From Ectocarpus siliculosus (taxonomy: Eukaryota; Sar; Phaeophyceae; Ectocarpales; Ectocarpaceae): a stretch of DNA of 64,000 bases. The first letter of the stretch is position 1. Each line of letters starts with the position of its first letter. The notes beneath the pieces are model-generated. The model did no database searches. It saw nothing but the letters and a program-made list of their open reading frames with translations, and had not been told where the DNA came from. The DNA lies in assembly GCA_000310025.1 (NCBI GenBank), contig FN647938.1:877443-941442 (forward strand), read 5' to 3'. Made by a program: the position numbers and the translations under genes. This document shows positions 21,666-33,600 of the stretch, one piece after another.

Positions 21666-24600
21666 ATGGTTCCGGCTCAGCATTTCAGGGCGAGAAGGGC
21701 GGCCACAGCGGCGACGATCGCGACGGTAGCAACCTTGGCGTATGTCCCTGCCGTGATAGGGCATGGCTTCGTCATTGAGCCCATCAGTCGGCAATATTTT
21801 CGGTCCAAGGATTTCAATGACGGGTGAGAGCTATCGAAGACCTTCAAAAAGGTCGCCCCTACATCATCAGCTACAGATTTGACGGGACACCTCACGCGCA
21901 AGACGATGATGATATGCATGCATGTGCACATGATATGAGTGCCACCTGGATTCAGGTCATTGAGTCCAATTGCACCTACCTTTCGATACGTCGTGGCGTA
22001 TCATCTGGTGTACTCCTGTGTATGAATGCATGTGTGTACAGATTACAGCATGTGTACTGGTTTTTTGGAATCATATGTGATGTGTCCGTAGGTCTGTATG
22101 CAAGAAGGTCTATGAGTCTTCCATGTATGTGCATGTGGCAAAGTGTACCGCATGTAGATAAAAGCCCCGTCGAGCCCTTCACTTCACTAGGGCGGCCGAC
22201 ACACCCAGGAGTAGTAGTATTGCCTTAAAGTTTGTAGCTGTTGTTCGATTTTCGGACGAACGGACGGAGAACCATCAAGCAAGGAAGCGTGAAATCTGCA
22301 ACAAAAAAATAGAACCCGAACAAAAAAACAGATACATACGGTAGATCGATGGTAAGTAATTAGCGCCCGCGTACCCTTGACACCTCTTGGGTATTCGGGG
22401 TGAAGGGTGGTTACGTTGAGCACGCTGTGCGCACTCTTCTTCGTTCGTTGGTGGGACGATCATTTCATGAATAGCGTTTTGCTGGAATAATACTTGATGC
22501 GAGCTTCAATCAAAATGCATCCTCTTTTCTCTTGATTGAGCACAAATATTTTACAGCAGTAGTTTTTGCTCACTTACCGTAGAAAACACCGTACCTTAAT
22601 GCAGTAGTAGTACAATGTGGGACCTCATTTCCTTCAAGAAAGACGTTGGCCGAGAAGAACTTGTACTTGCAGTAGTTTAGCTTACAGTGTGTAGTTGGTC
22701 GCACATAGTGGCGGCGCGTGCTGTAGAAGCTTGAAGCCAAACAACCACGAAGAGGCTGGAAGACCGTTCGTTGCTGTTGAAGTTGTACACTACTAAGTGC
22801 ATGCGAGATTCCTCATGTCTGTCTATTCCTTTTGGCATTGACGAAGTCCGCAGTCGAGCGCCCCGCGCCCCATTATATGAACCTGCAAATTAGGTAGGTC
22901 CGCACAAGGTCATCTCCGTCCTATAACCTCATGGCATTACAGCAGTGAGCAGTATCACAGTAATCTAACGTAGATCTTGTACGAAATTCTTCTTCTGGTT
23001 CGAACCATTGTTTACAGCAGTAGTAAAGTACGAACACATACATACCTCGTTTGGAAAAGTCCGAGGCAAAAGTTCGCTTCGCGTTGGGTTGATTAGACGC
23101 GTACTTATGATCAGCAGGCCGCTCGCAGCGGGTCTCACACTCGTTACTGTAGTGTCATGCTCGAGAAACCTGGCCCATTCGGGTACCCGGGGATGACATG
23201 GTATCGTCCCCGGGGTAGATATATTCCTTGTTAACCAAGCAAAGTACATTGAATAGGCCCGATTCGAGGGAAAGTAATGTTGATGGGAACGGGCCCAAGG
23301 GTCCAGCAGGGTGGTATTCCGTCTTCTTCTTCGAAGTTAATTTCCGGGTAGAGAGGTCCACACTACCGGGCACGCGGTAATCTGATACCACCCACTTCGC
23401 AAGTGTTGTTGGTGTTGATATTGTCGTTGTCGTGTTGAGTTCTTTAACATACATACTAGACGCCTCGTACATTCACACCACCACCGGTCGGTCCAACTGA
23501 CAGCGACGCAGACTTCGGTACTATCGAACTTCGCAAATGTTCGAGTACTGCTGCAGTAGGTCCGCCCTCAACATGTAGGTCCGCACGCTAGCATTGTTTA
23601 TCTTTGAGACCCCATCATCGCTGGTTCACCTGTCGGCTGGTTTTTTGTTTCTTGTGAGGGGGCCGACTTGTGTCGGGTTTTCGCCCCGTTCAATCAAAAT
23701 CCAAAATGCCCCGCCAAACCAGGATATCCTCATGAGAGCAGGGAGAAAAAATGCATTAACTACTGATATTTTACCCCCTCTTTTGTCACTCTGTGTGTGT
23801 GTGTGCGTTTGCGCGTGCAGGGACGAATACTACGTTGAGAAATGGGCGGGGTCCTTCAACGGGGGAGGTACGTACGGATTCCTCGCAATTTATTGTTGCG
23901 GCAACTTGTGACGCTTGGAGCACCCTTTCAACGTCCAAAATAATACTTGGAGGTTTTATTTTGTTTTCTTTCGAATTGCTTCATTATTTCTTCGGTTTCT
24001 AGGCTACGTGTTGGGGAGAGAGACGCACGAAACGCTCATCGTCTCTCCGGCCGCGTTAGCTGCAAAGGCCGGCGTCAACTCTTACAAATCCATCTCTCTC
24101 CCCACAAATACTAGCCGGGGGACTACGACTGCAAACGCAGGAGTCCCAAAACTGACCAAGTCCTCAAATGGTACACACCATTCTACAACACCTGACTAGA
24201 TACCGAATATTCCCGAACTTATGCCCCCACCTTCGAAAGAAAAGGGATGGGAGGGCGGGATTTTCTAAACTGCCGCCGCTACTGCGTTAGGCGGCTGCTG
24301 CTGTCCTTCCGTTGCTTCACGCGCTCTGTAGCTGTCACACGTTACCCGACTTTGCTACAGCCCCTGCGTGGACTCGATCACGGAATGACACCCCCAACTA
24401 TAGACTAATAATTCCAAACACCGTGACCCTGGGTTTCCGGTAGAAAATGAAGCCAAATTCTAATTCGACTGTTACAAAATAAACACCAGTTTATTCTATC
24501 TGCTTCGACGAACAAACCTTCCTTTTATTTTGTTTTCTTTCGAATTGCTTCATTATTTCTTCGGTTTCTAGGCTACGTGTTGGGGAGAGAGACGCACGAA

Positions 24601-27600
24601 ACGCTCATCGTCTCTCCGGCCGCGTTAGCTGCAAAGGCCGGCGTCAACTCTTACAAATCCATCTCTCTCCCCACAAATACTAGCCGGGGGACTACGACTG
24701 CAAACGCAGGAGTCCCAAAACTGACCAAGTCCTCAAATGGTACACACCATTCTACAACACCCACATCGAGGTCAGTTTCTGGACGACTACCGAATAAGTC
24801 AACTATCCGTTCCCCCAGACGGTCCCCTCCCCCGGCTGTCTCGATACGATCCTACTGCCGTCTGTAAGTTTCCGTGACACTCGCCGCGAATCCTCTACAT
24901 TGTTTCGCGCGTACGGCTTGTATGCATCCGACCTCCACTTCCCTTCTCTCTGAATCACTCGTTCTGCGATGTCTCCGCCCGATGCAAGAGCCGTCGCGCC
25001 TCCAATTCGCAACGAGTGCAACGCGTACTCCTGGGGGTTACGCCCCGACCTCGCTACCACTTCTCTGAGTGCACGGAGGGCAGCAGTATACCTCACTACT
25101 CTCACTGCTCTTCCACTACGGTACGAAGCCAACGGTGCGGAGTCAGGGAACGTCGCATGACACGATAACAGCTCCACCACAAGAGCCACCGCGCCACCGC
25201 GTGCTCTCACACCTGACTGCGGTCCGGTGACTTCGTCTCGCGTACGAACCCGTATGTTTCCTTTCTGCTCTTGATCGGCCTTGTGCCCTCTAAACCTCAT
25301 TTCGACACGGTCTGCTCTACGATAGTGACTAAAGACTAATTGCGTCTCGCCAGCAAACAATGCTACGTCCGCCCTCGTAAGACAGTGTGCCTCATGCACC
25401 CTGCCCGCATCATTCGCGAACACCTCATCAGACCGTGTGATAAAGAGATAGGACAAGCACAGACACAGCCACATCACTCTGCCCCCTTCCCCCCAGTTCT
25501 GGCTTGCGCTTTCCCCGTCCAGCAGCATACGCCAAGACACAGGCAGGCGCACACGGCGTACCGTCCCCACAGCCACGTGGTTCCTCGCAATCCCCCTTAG
25601 CGCACATTTCAACATCGGAGACGACAAGTCTAGCTCGACAGAAGCTTCCAGCCTATGAAAATGTTGTACAGCCGTGAGTTTTCCGGATATTGTACTCGCT
25701 AGATTACCCTCAGACTCGAAACACCAGGCTACGAAGTCTATCAACTCCCACACATGAAGGTCCCCGGCACGTTGCCCTAGGAACTTGGGCTTCTCCGTCA
25801 GCCTGCGAAACGTGCACCAAGAGTTGAAGCCTGACGTGTAAGTCCTTCTAGACGAAGACGCAACTGAGTGCTCGACGAGCTGCATGCCAAGACGTCGGTA
25901 ACAAAGTCCCGTCCTGCCTGTCCCAGGTCCTGAACCTGCTGATAGCCCTGGAGCCAACCTCGTGTAGACCGGCGTGCTGCCGTTCGATTTAGCCGCAGGT
26001 GCGCTGCCATCCGAGGTAGGCCCCCCCGCTACGCGGGAGAGCCCGCACCCCTATTTGTCTTTCCCGTGGGTGAAGAAGCCAGCGGCCTTGGGTCTCGCGC
26101 CGCCCTCGCCAGCGGCGCGCGCCTCTCCTCCGCGCCCTCCCCCGTTGCCGTGGCCAACGCCGCGCGCGCCGGTTGCCGGAGTTTCGGACGCTCCGCGCCT
26201 AGCGTGGGAAGGGTTCTGGGCGTGGATGTGTGGGCAGTTACGATCATGGCAACCGGACGACGAGTTGAAGGCGAAGCAGTAACCACGAGCGTGTCGAGCG
26301 ATGCCGCCACTTTCTCTGTCACCAGGACGCCTTTGCGAAGCAAGGATTGCCACTCCATCTGCGACAGTTTTGAAACTGCCGGGGGCCGCCCCAGGATGAG
26401 CCACGCTTTTACCCGGCGGAGGTCCCCCCACATCCGCGCTCTATCCTTTGCCGTAGCCTTAGCCGCCTCGGCGCTGGGTGTAGCGGGGGCCCGAGAGGCC
26501 GATGGTGGGGCGGTTGTGCCCACAAGTTGCACCCCCCCCCGGAAGGCCAGGTCCTGCTGCTTGGGTGGCGATCAGGTCGTCGATCGTTGCTTGAAGCTGC
26601 TGGCGATCACCGGCAGCCTCATCGCGCTTCCGCTGCAGCTCCTCCCTCAGGCCGTCCACCAGCCCGCGGAGAGAAGCGAGCTCAGTCTCATCAGCGGGGG
26701 GGTCGCCGCGGGTGCCTGTCCCTGGCGCTCGCGAGGAGGATACCGCTCGACGCCTCGCGGGAGTACGTGATCCGCTGCGCGTCGAGGGGCGAGCCGTCGA
26801 GCTCGCCACCGATCGCGCGGTAGACCTCTCGTGCGTGGTGTCGAAGGTGTCGCCGCCCGACCTCGCCCTGCTTGCCCAGCCGCTGCCCTGCCGCTCCGCG
26901 TGGAGGCCCGTGTCGGCATCTGGTCGCGGTTGGAGTCGTATAAGCAGCGGACCGGCGGCAGGCGGCGGGCGAGCGTCAGGGCGGCGTTGCGGGAACACTT
27001 CTTTTCCTCTTCATCGTGGGCGTAGTCGATCGCGCGCCTGGATCTGCAGTTAGAATGGTCTACAAATCCTATCTTCGGGCGAAACTATCTGACGTGGGTT
27101 TTCGTCGGGCCCAGAACGACGCGTTGTTATATCGCGAGCTCGCGTTAGTTCATTCTCGACGCCTGTGGATTGAATGGAGTGATTATTGCTGCTGACGCTA
27201 CGGTCACCGGACGTCGACCAATCCCGAATATTTCTCTCTTTGGAACACTAGCGATGGTTTCTCTTTTTTTTTTTTTATATATATATTTTCTTGGATTCGG
27301 TGAACCCCGGTTCGCCATCGGCACGGGTGCTTCCACTCATTGGCGCGTCCCGTGCTGATACGTGTTTTTTTTTTTTTTTTTCGATGCGTTGGATACGGTG
27401 AACTCCACTTGCCAACAGCGCGGGTGCTTCCACTCATTGGCGCGTCCCTCGCTGAAACTGACAACACATATGCAGCACGGGTGCTTCCACTCATTGGCGC
27501 GACCCGCACTGATGATACTTGTACGCAGCGCGGGTGCTTCCACTCATTGGCGCGTCCCTTGCTGAAACTGACAACACATATGAGCACGGGTGCTTCCACT

Positions 27601-30600
27601 CATTGGCGCGTCCCGTACTGATACGTGTATGACTTCGTTTTCGATGCGTGGAGATCGGTTAATTCTACTCGCCCAACAGCACGGGTGCGCCCACTCATTG
27701 GCGCGTCCCGTACTGATACGTGTACGGCGTTTTTGTTCTTTCTTTTTGAGATCGGTTAACTCTACTCGCCAACAGCACTCATTGGCGCGTCCCTTGCTGA
27801 AACTGACAACACATATGCAGCACGGGTGCTTCCACTCATTGGCGCGTCCCGTACTGATACGTGTACGACTTCGTTTTCGATGCGTTGAATTCGGTTAACT
27901 CTACTCGCCAACAGCACGGGTGCGTCCACTCATTGGCGCGTCCCGTGCTAATACGTGTACGGCGTTTTGTTCTTTCTTTTTGAGATCGGTTAACTCTACT
28001 CGCCAACAGCACGAGTGCTTCCACTCGTTGGCGCGTCCCGTGCTGAGGCTGACAACACATATACAGCACGGGTGCTTCCACTCATTGGCGCGTCCCGTAC
28101 TGATGCATGATTTGTGGTATTTCCTACCGCTGCGTTGAATTCGGTTAACTCTACTCGCCAACAGCGCGGGTGCTTCCACTCATTGGTGCGTCCCGTGCTG
28201 ATACGTGTACGGCGTTTTGTTCTTTCTTTTTGAGATCGGTTAACTCTACTCGCCAACAGCACGAGTGCTTCCACTCGTTGGCGCGTCCCGTGCTGAGGCT
28301 GACAACACATATGCAGCACGGGTGCTTCCACTCATTGGCGCGTCCCGTACTGATGCATGATTTGTGGTATTTCCTACCGCTGCGTTGAATTCGGTTAACT
28401 CTACTCGCCAACAGCGCGGGTGCTTCCACTCATTGGCGCGTCCCGTGCTGATACATGTACGGCGTTTTGTTCTTTCTTTTTGAGATCGGTTAACTCTACT
28501 CGCCAACAGCACGAGTGCTTCCACTCATTGGCGCGTCCCGTGCTGAGGCTGACATCACATATGCAGCACGGGTGCTTCCACTCATTGGCGCGTCCCGTAC
28601 TGATGCATGATTTGTGGTATTTTTCTACCGCTGCGTTGAATTCGGTTAACTCTACTCGCCAACAGCGCGGGTGCTTCCACTCATTGGCGCGTCCCGTGCT
28701 GATACATGTACGGCGTTTTGTTCTTTCTTTTTGAGATCGGTTAACTCTACTCACCAACCGCACGAGTGCTTCCACTCATTGGCGCGTCCCGTGCTGAGGC
28801 TGACATCACATATGCAGCACGGGTGCTTCCACTCATTGGCGCGTCCCGTACTGATGCATGATTTGTGGTATTTTTCTACCGCTGCGTTGAATTCGGTTAA
28901 CTCTACTCGCCAACAGCGCGGGTGCTTCCACTCATTGGCGCATCCCGTGCTGATACATGTATGACTTCGTGTTTCGTTGCGTTGAGATCGGTTAACTTCC
29001 ACTCGCCAACAGCACGGACGAGTGCTTCCACTATTGGCGCGTCCCGTGCTGGTGCGTGTCCTTGTTTTTTTTTATTTTCATTGAGATCACTTCCGCATAG
29101 ACAATCCTACGGCAGGTTGACGAGTTTTTGGCATGCATCAATTGCTGTCCGGGCGTTTTTGGTCGCTTAATCGTCGATGGACGTGACGTATTCTTATAGA
29201 AGGTTTGTGTCACGGCGGCAATAAATTTGACGTGATGCCCCTCGAGACCGTGATGCACTCACATGGACCGCTACCTGACGTTCCTCGCGAGTTCGAACCT
29301 CGCGTGTCACATCCACCTCCCCCCCCTATTTTTTTCTCATCTTCTTTTTCCTTATGCATACAGCACGTAGTTCGCTGTCTCGTTTTTTTTTTCTCGTCTT
29401 CATTGTTTTTCAGTCTTTTTCTTTGAGTCTTTCTCTCGCATGCATGTGTTTTTGCTTTTATCCGTTCCCGTGAATGCTGTTGAATGCACTTTCCGATTAC
29501 GTATGCGGCCGCTTTGTATGCCATGGGACTTGTCGATACCATCAGTGGGGACTTGTCAATACCATCCGTGGAGACGATTGCTTACGTGAGTGGGCATATT
29601 ATCGTCGATTCCTTCAGCTATATGCCCCTCTGTGCGCGGCACAGACAAGATTGTACCGGCAAGTAGTCCCTAGTAAGCCGGGGGAAACAGAAAACAAGGC
29701 ACCTGCCTCATGTGCATAATCGTGACAGCATCATGCCCTACTGCCGCGGGTCGATTGGTTATGTCCGATGCCGCAGGGTTCCTCCACCCCGTGCAGTACA
29801 ATGGCTGCTATCAACCGCGACAAGTCAGCGTGCGACCATACAACAGGCCCCGCTCTTTCTTTTTGCCGTTGAATTTTTTCTTCAGAGAGAGTACGTCTGG
29901 TTGGGACGAACCGCATTTTTTTTCTTCAGCGAGAGTACGTCTCGGTTGGGATGAACCGCATCCCATGTTTGGGAAGGGACCTATCTGAGCGGCGCGGCGA
30001 GCGAGACTGCGTTGGCTTGCCGCCGCTTATCTTACTGCACCCTCCCCCCTCGTGCTAAATGCACGCAGCGGTGAGGTCACAAGAGTAGCGGGACGCGAAT
30101 AGGAACACGGCCGACACGATGGATGTTGGACACGAGTACACACCTTTATATGGAGAGTCGCGTGCTGGTCACTTCCCCAATGCTTGCGCCGTGTCCCGTC
30201 CCGCCCTTTTCTAAACTGCCGCCGCTACTGCGTTAGGCGGCTGCTGCTGTCCTTCCGTTGCTTCACGCGCTCTGTAGCTGTCACACGTTACCCGACTTTG
30301 CTACAGCCCCTGCGTGGACTCGATCACGGAATGACACCCCCAACTATAGACTAATAATTCCAAACACCGTGACCCTGGGTTTCCGGTAGAAAATGAAGCC
30401 AAATTCTAATTCGACTGTTACAAAATAAACACCAGTTTATTCTATCTGCTTCGACGAACAAACCTTCCTATTATATTGGCCTCATCTTGACTCCGTTTTT
30501 TCTGTCTGCGGTTCACGAGGGACTGAGACTGGGGCATGTTATTTTCACAACCATGTGCTGCATGCTTCAACTTCAACTCCCATACTACAAAAGTGCAGCC

Positions 30601-33600
30601 ATGTGCGTCCGAGTCAAACAAACGCAGTGCTACCATATACGGAGTACCTGTTTTCTCTTGTGAAATGCTGGCGCCAAATAATATCCCGTCGCCTCGGTTG
30701 TTTAGGTCGCAACGTCCAACTAAATGACGGTAATCAGCGGCTGGCTATGGAAGTTGGAACATCCGAGCCGAGGAGTCGTAATTTCATTTCCGTGCCAAGG
30801 ATGACATTACCACTTCAGTGAACGCTTGAACATTGTTCGTGAGTCAACTTGACCAAAGGAAGGTTGAATATTTTTCGTGTCCAGAATCGAAAATATCTGG
30901 AAACATGCTTCTAAGTTGTGTAACCACAAGCCGGAGATCTTCAGTTTGAGAGGGAGCGTTGCAGGGTACTGAGAGCAACGGCGAAACAAAAAAATAAGAC
31001 GCATGGCAAGGATAAAACAAGCCCCAATAGTTTGTCGCCGTCTGAGACTGCGGAGATGCTTGGGACAAATATTGATACCTTCCACGATAAATCCGTCCGA
31101 CACAATAAAGTACAAAGTCGATAGACGACGCGTACCTACCGTTGTTGGTCGTTGCCTGCATGTGCATACGTTCGTGCCAACCGGTACTGGCAAGAGTACG
31201 GTTCTTTCTGGTGTCTCCCCCCACGCCGATGACAGCTTGGTTCATACTCGGGCTTTGCGGTGTCGTTGCCGGATTGTTTCCGCTGTTCCGTAGGTGCGGA
31301 CGAGGTCCAGGCCCGAACCATCGACAACATCGCTCCTGACATCCTTGCCGACTACGGCGACGGCGACTACTGGATCGTGGGGGCGGCGTGGGACATGGGG
31401 GAGAGGTGCCCGAACAACAACTACCTCGAGAGCGACAAGATTGCCGTCGGACACGGCGTGTGCGGAGACCCTCCTCAGGTCGGTGATGTGATCGGTTTGT
31501 AGTGAGGGGTGTAGATTTGTGGCACTGTTTACGACAGTTTCGCGGATGGCCTTCGCGCAACTTAACTTTTTTGCCGACGATTTCTCGACTTGCTCCACGT
31601 CGTGGGCACTAACGTTGGCTGTTCCTCCCACATGTGATTGAACTGCACCGATACCCCGACGGCAAGCCGAATGAAACGGCTGAGCGTGCGGTTCGTCGAG
31701 TGTCATGCAAAGATAGGATTGCCGCCTACCTTACAGCAGGAATTCCCTTCGGTTGTCGCTCACTCATGACATTTCGTCGAAGGGCAAGAAACATCTTCAT
31801 CCTCAGTTTTCAAACCGGCCACTGCACCGGGCAACACTCGATGTAGCATGCCCGTTTTCACCATTACCCGAAATAACCCCCACCGAAACCCATTGCCTGC
31901 GGGACAATAAACAGGGCGGCTTGGACAACCCGAACACGTACAGCACCCCGAACACCCTCTGGCCTCCGATCTCGACGTATGAGTCGGGATCCATCATCGA
32001 GATCAGGGCGGTCATCAACAACAACCACTGGGTGAGTCCTTCGACCACGTCTTGCACGTACGGGAGGCGTGCCTCGCTCCCGTCAAGGAAACAAGGTCGC
32101 TACCTTCGAGCCTAGAGAGCAAGGTTGTGGCGAAAGTTCCCTGTGGCATCCACAAACACAAAATTTTCATCGGTACTTCTGAAAGTGTTCCCAGCTTACA
32201 AGGGTCACACTCGTGCCGTGAAATATTGGCTGGTTGACCACAATCCAACAATATATCCGACACTTGGCGTGCAGTAGTTGGAGCATGTCCTTTTTATGCC
32301 TCCTTCCAGAGGCGCAGCAGCTGTGCCACCTGGCTGTGTTTGGCTGCTTCAGAACATAATCTTCCGCGCTCCACGCCTGCGTCACCTCGCCGACCCGCCA
32401 TCGAAACCAACAGGGGCACATCGAGTACTTCCTGTGCGACACCGCTGACATGGGTGAGTCACAAAATATTGAAGCTGCACCGGGATGCCAGGTTTGCATT
32501 TAGTCTCAACATGATTGTGTTGTTGACCACGGAAGATTAGAGGTTCTGAGCGGAGACCAGAACGGCTATTTTATCGTGAAGACAAAAACAACAACCAACA
32601 ACCACGTCGACGGAAGGCAGCCATTTATGGACCGTTCGGCAAAACTGCCACGATTTCCCGCGAGTAAATTGCTCTCCCGATTCTCTTCGAACCCCATGGC
32701 GTGCCAGCATTTCGACGACTTGTCGCCCCGATCTCTACAGTGAACTCCCCATTTTTGTTTTGGGCTCCACTCTCGGGGTTCTCGGGAAGGAGACCGAGAT
32801 ACGTACCACATATTTTAGGTATCGGCTGGAGTGTAGCTTGTCAACGGGTAGCAAATGTGGAGCCCGCCGTGGACCAACCAGTTTCGGCACGGTTCATAGC
32901 TCAAAGAGTGCAGCACGCGAAACTTTTGGGGACCGCGCGCCTCATGTCCTGGTTGTCTCGAACACGCCGAGGCTGTGCCCCTTGAGAGTCTGATGGCAAT
33001 CCCGTTGTCCCCTCTCCCCCCAACCTTAATTTCCATTCGAAATCAGACGACGCTGACGGCGTGGTGACCCAAGACTGCTTGAACAAGTACCCGCTCGACC
33101 GCGACGAGACCGATTGGTGGAACAGCCCCATCGACCCGAACTACCCCGGGCGTTTCTTCGTGAACCCCGAGTGCCGCGGTGAAAATGAAGAGACCGACCA
33201 ATCAGGAAGGCCCGAGCTCACTGGTGGCGGCCTCGGCCTGGACAAAGTGAGCAATCTGTCCCAATGGTAGCTCTTTGAGTCTGCGAAGAAATACGTGACA
33301 TAGACCGTGCCAGAGTATCGTCGCGAGTAAAAGCGTGGGCAGCTCGAGCGGTTTTTCGAGAGAGACCCAGAGAGCGAGAGGGGAGTGGGGAGGGAAAGAG
33401 GTGCTGACGGGTGAAACCACGCAATGTTTAACGGCGTGTTGTGGTATTTGTCAGCGGCATAGTCTTCTCGCTGACTCAACAGCGTCATTGGATTGTGGGA
33501 AGCATGCAGTAGTGGTGTGCACTTCGCCGTGGTCCTTTTCTCCAGTAGATCAAATCAACTGCAGCAAGCCGGAAAACGTGTTTCACGCTCCCCCCGAACT

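Larger units (their letters stand above)
23954..30469 (-). mobile_element. Tyrosine-recombinase retroelement with PAT/Ngaro-type split direct repeats, no RT seen
   Basis: Two repeat types are arranged as in PAT/Ngaro elements. Read on the minus strand the order is A1 (30469-30207), interior, B1 (24761-24523), A2 (24523-24261), B2 (24192-23954). The A copies are 263 bp, the B copies are 239 bp, and both pairs are identical by eye; B1 and A2 abut. The interior on the minus strand holds a 1.7-kb minisatellite, a frame-broken gag with a CCCH finger and an intact tyrosine recombinase next to B1. No RT or RNase H is present; only about 75 bp separate gag from the recombinase. No target duplication is visible, as expected for recombinase-mediated insertion. 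The element lies antisense in intron 2 of gene A. Confidence 0.8.

Noticed and set aside
23820-24200. Second copy of gene A exon sequence in the 24-kb direct repeats
   Set aside because: The repeated 239 bp start after exon 2 and contain no exon motif; they are terminal repeats of the tyrosine-recombinase element.
27320-29055. Regularly spaced repeats resembling a CRISPR array
   Set aside because: Spacing varies, the 'spacers' are themselves repeated, no cas genes exist, and the setting is a eukaryotic intron. It is a minisatellite.
29238-29312. Possible tRNA gene: GCGAG-TTCGAAC-CTCGC T-arm with a 7-nt acceptor that can pair, via two G-U wobbles, with 'gtgatgc' upstream
   Set aside because: No acceptable D-arm or anticodon arm could be drawn, and positions 8-9 and the A-box do not fit. 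At best it is a tRNA-derived fragment inside the retroelement leader.
30844-31560. Minus-strand 238-codon ORF across gene A exon 3
   Set aside because: It is antisense to a well-supported exon conserved in three paralogues.
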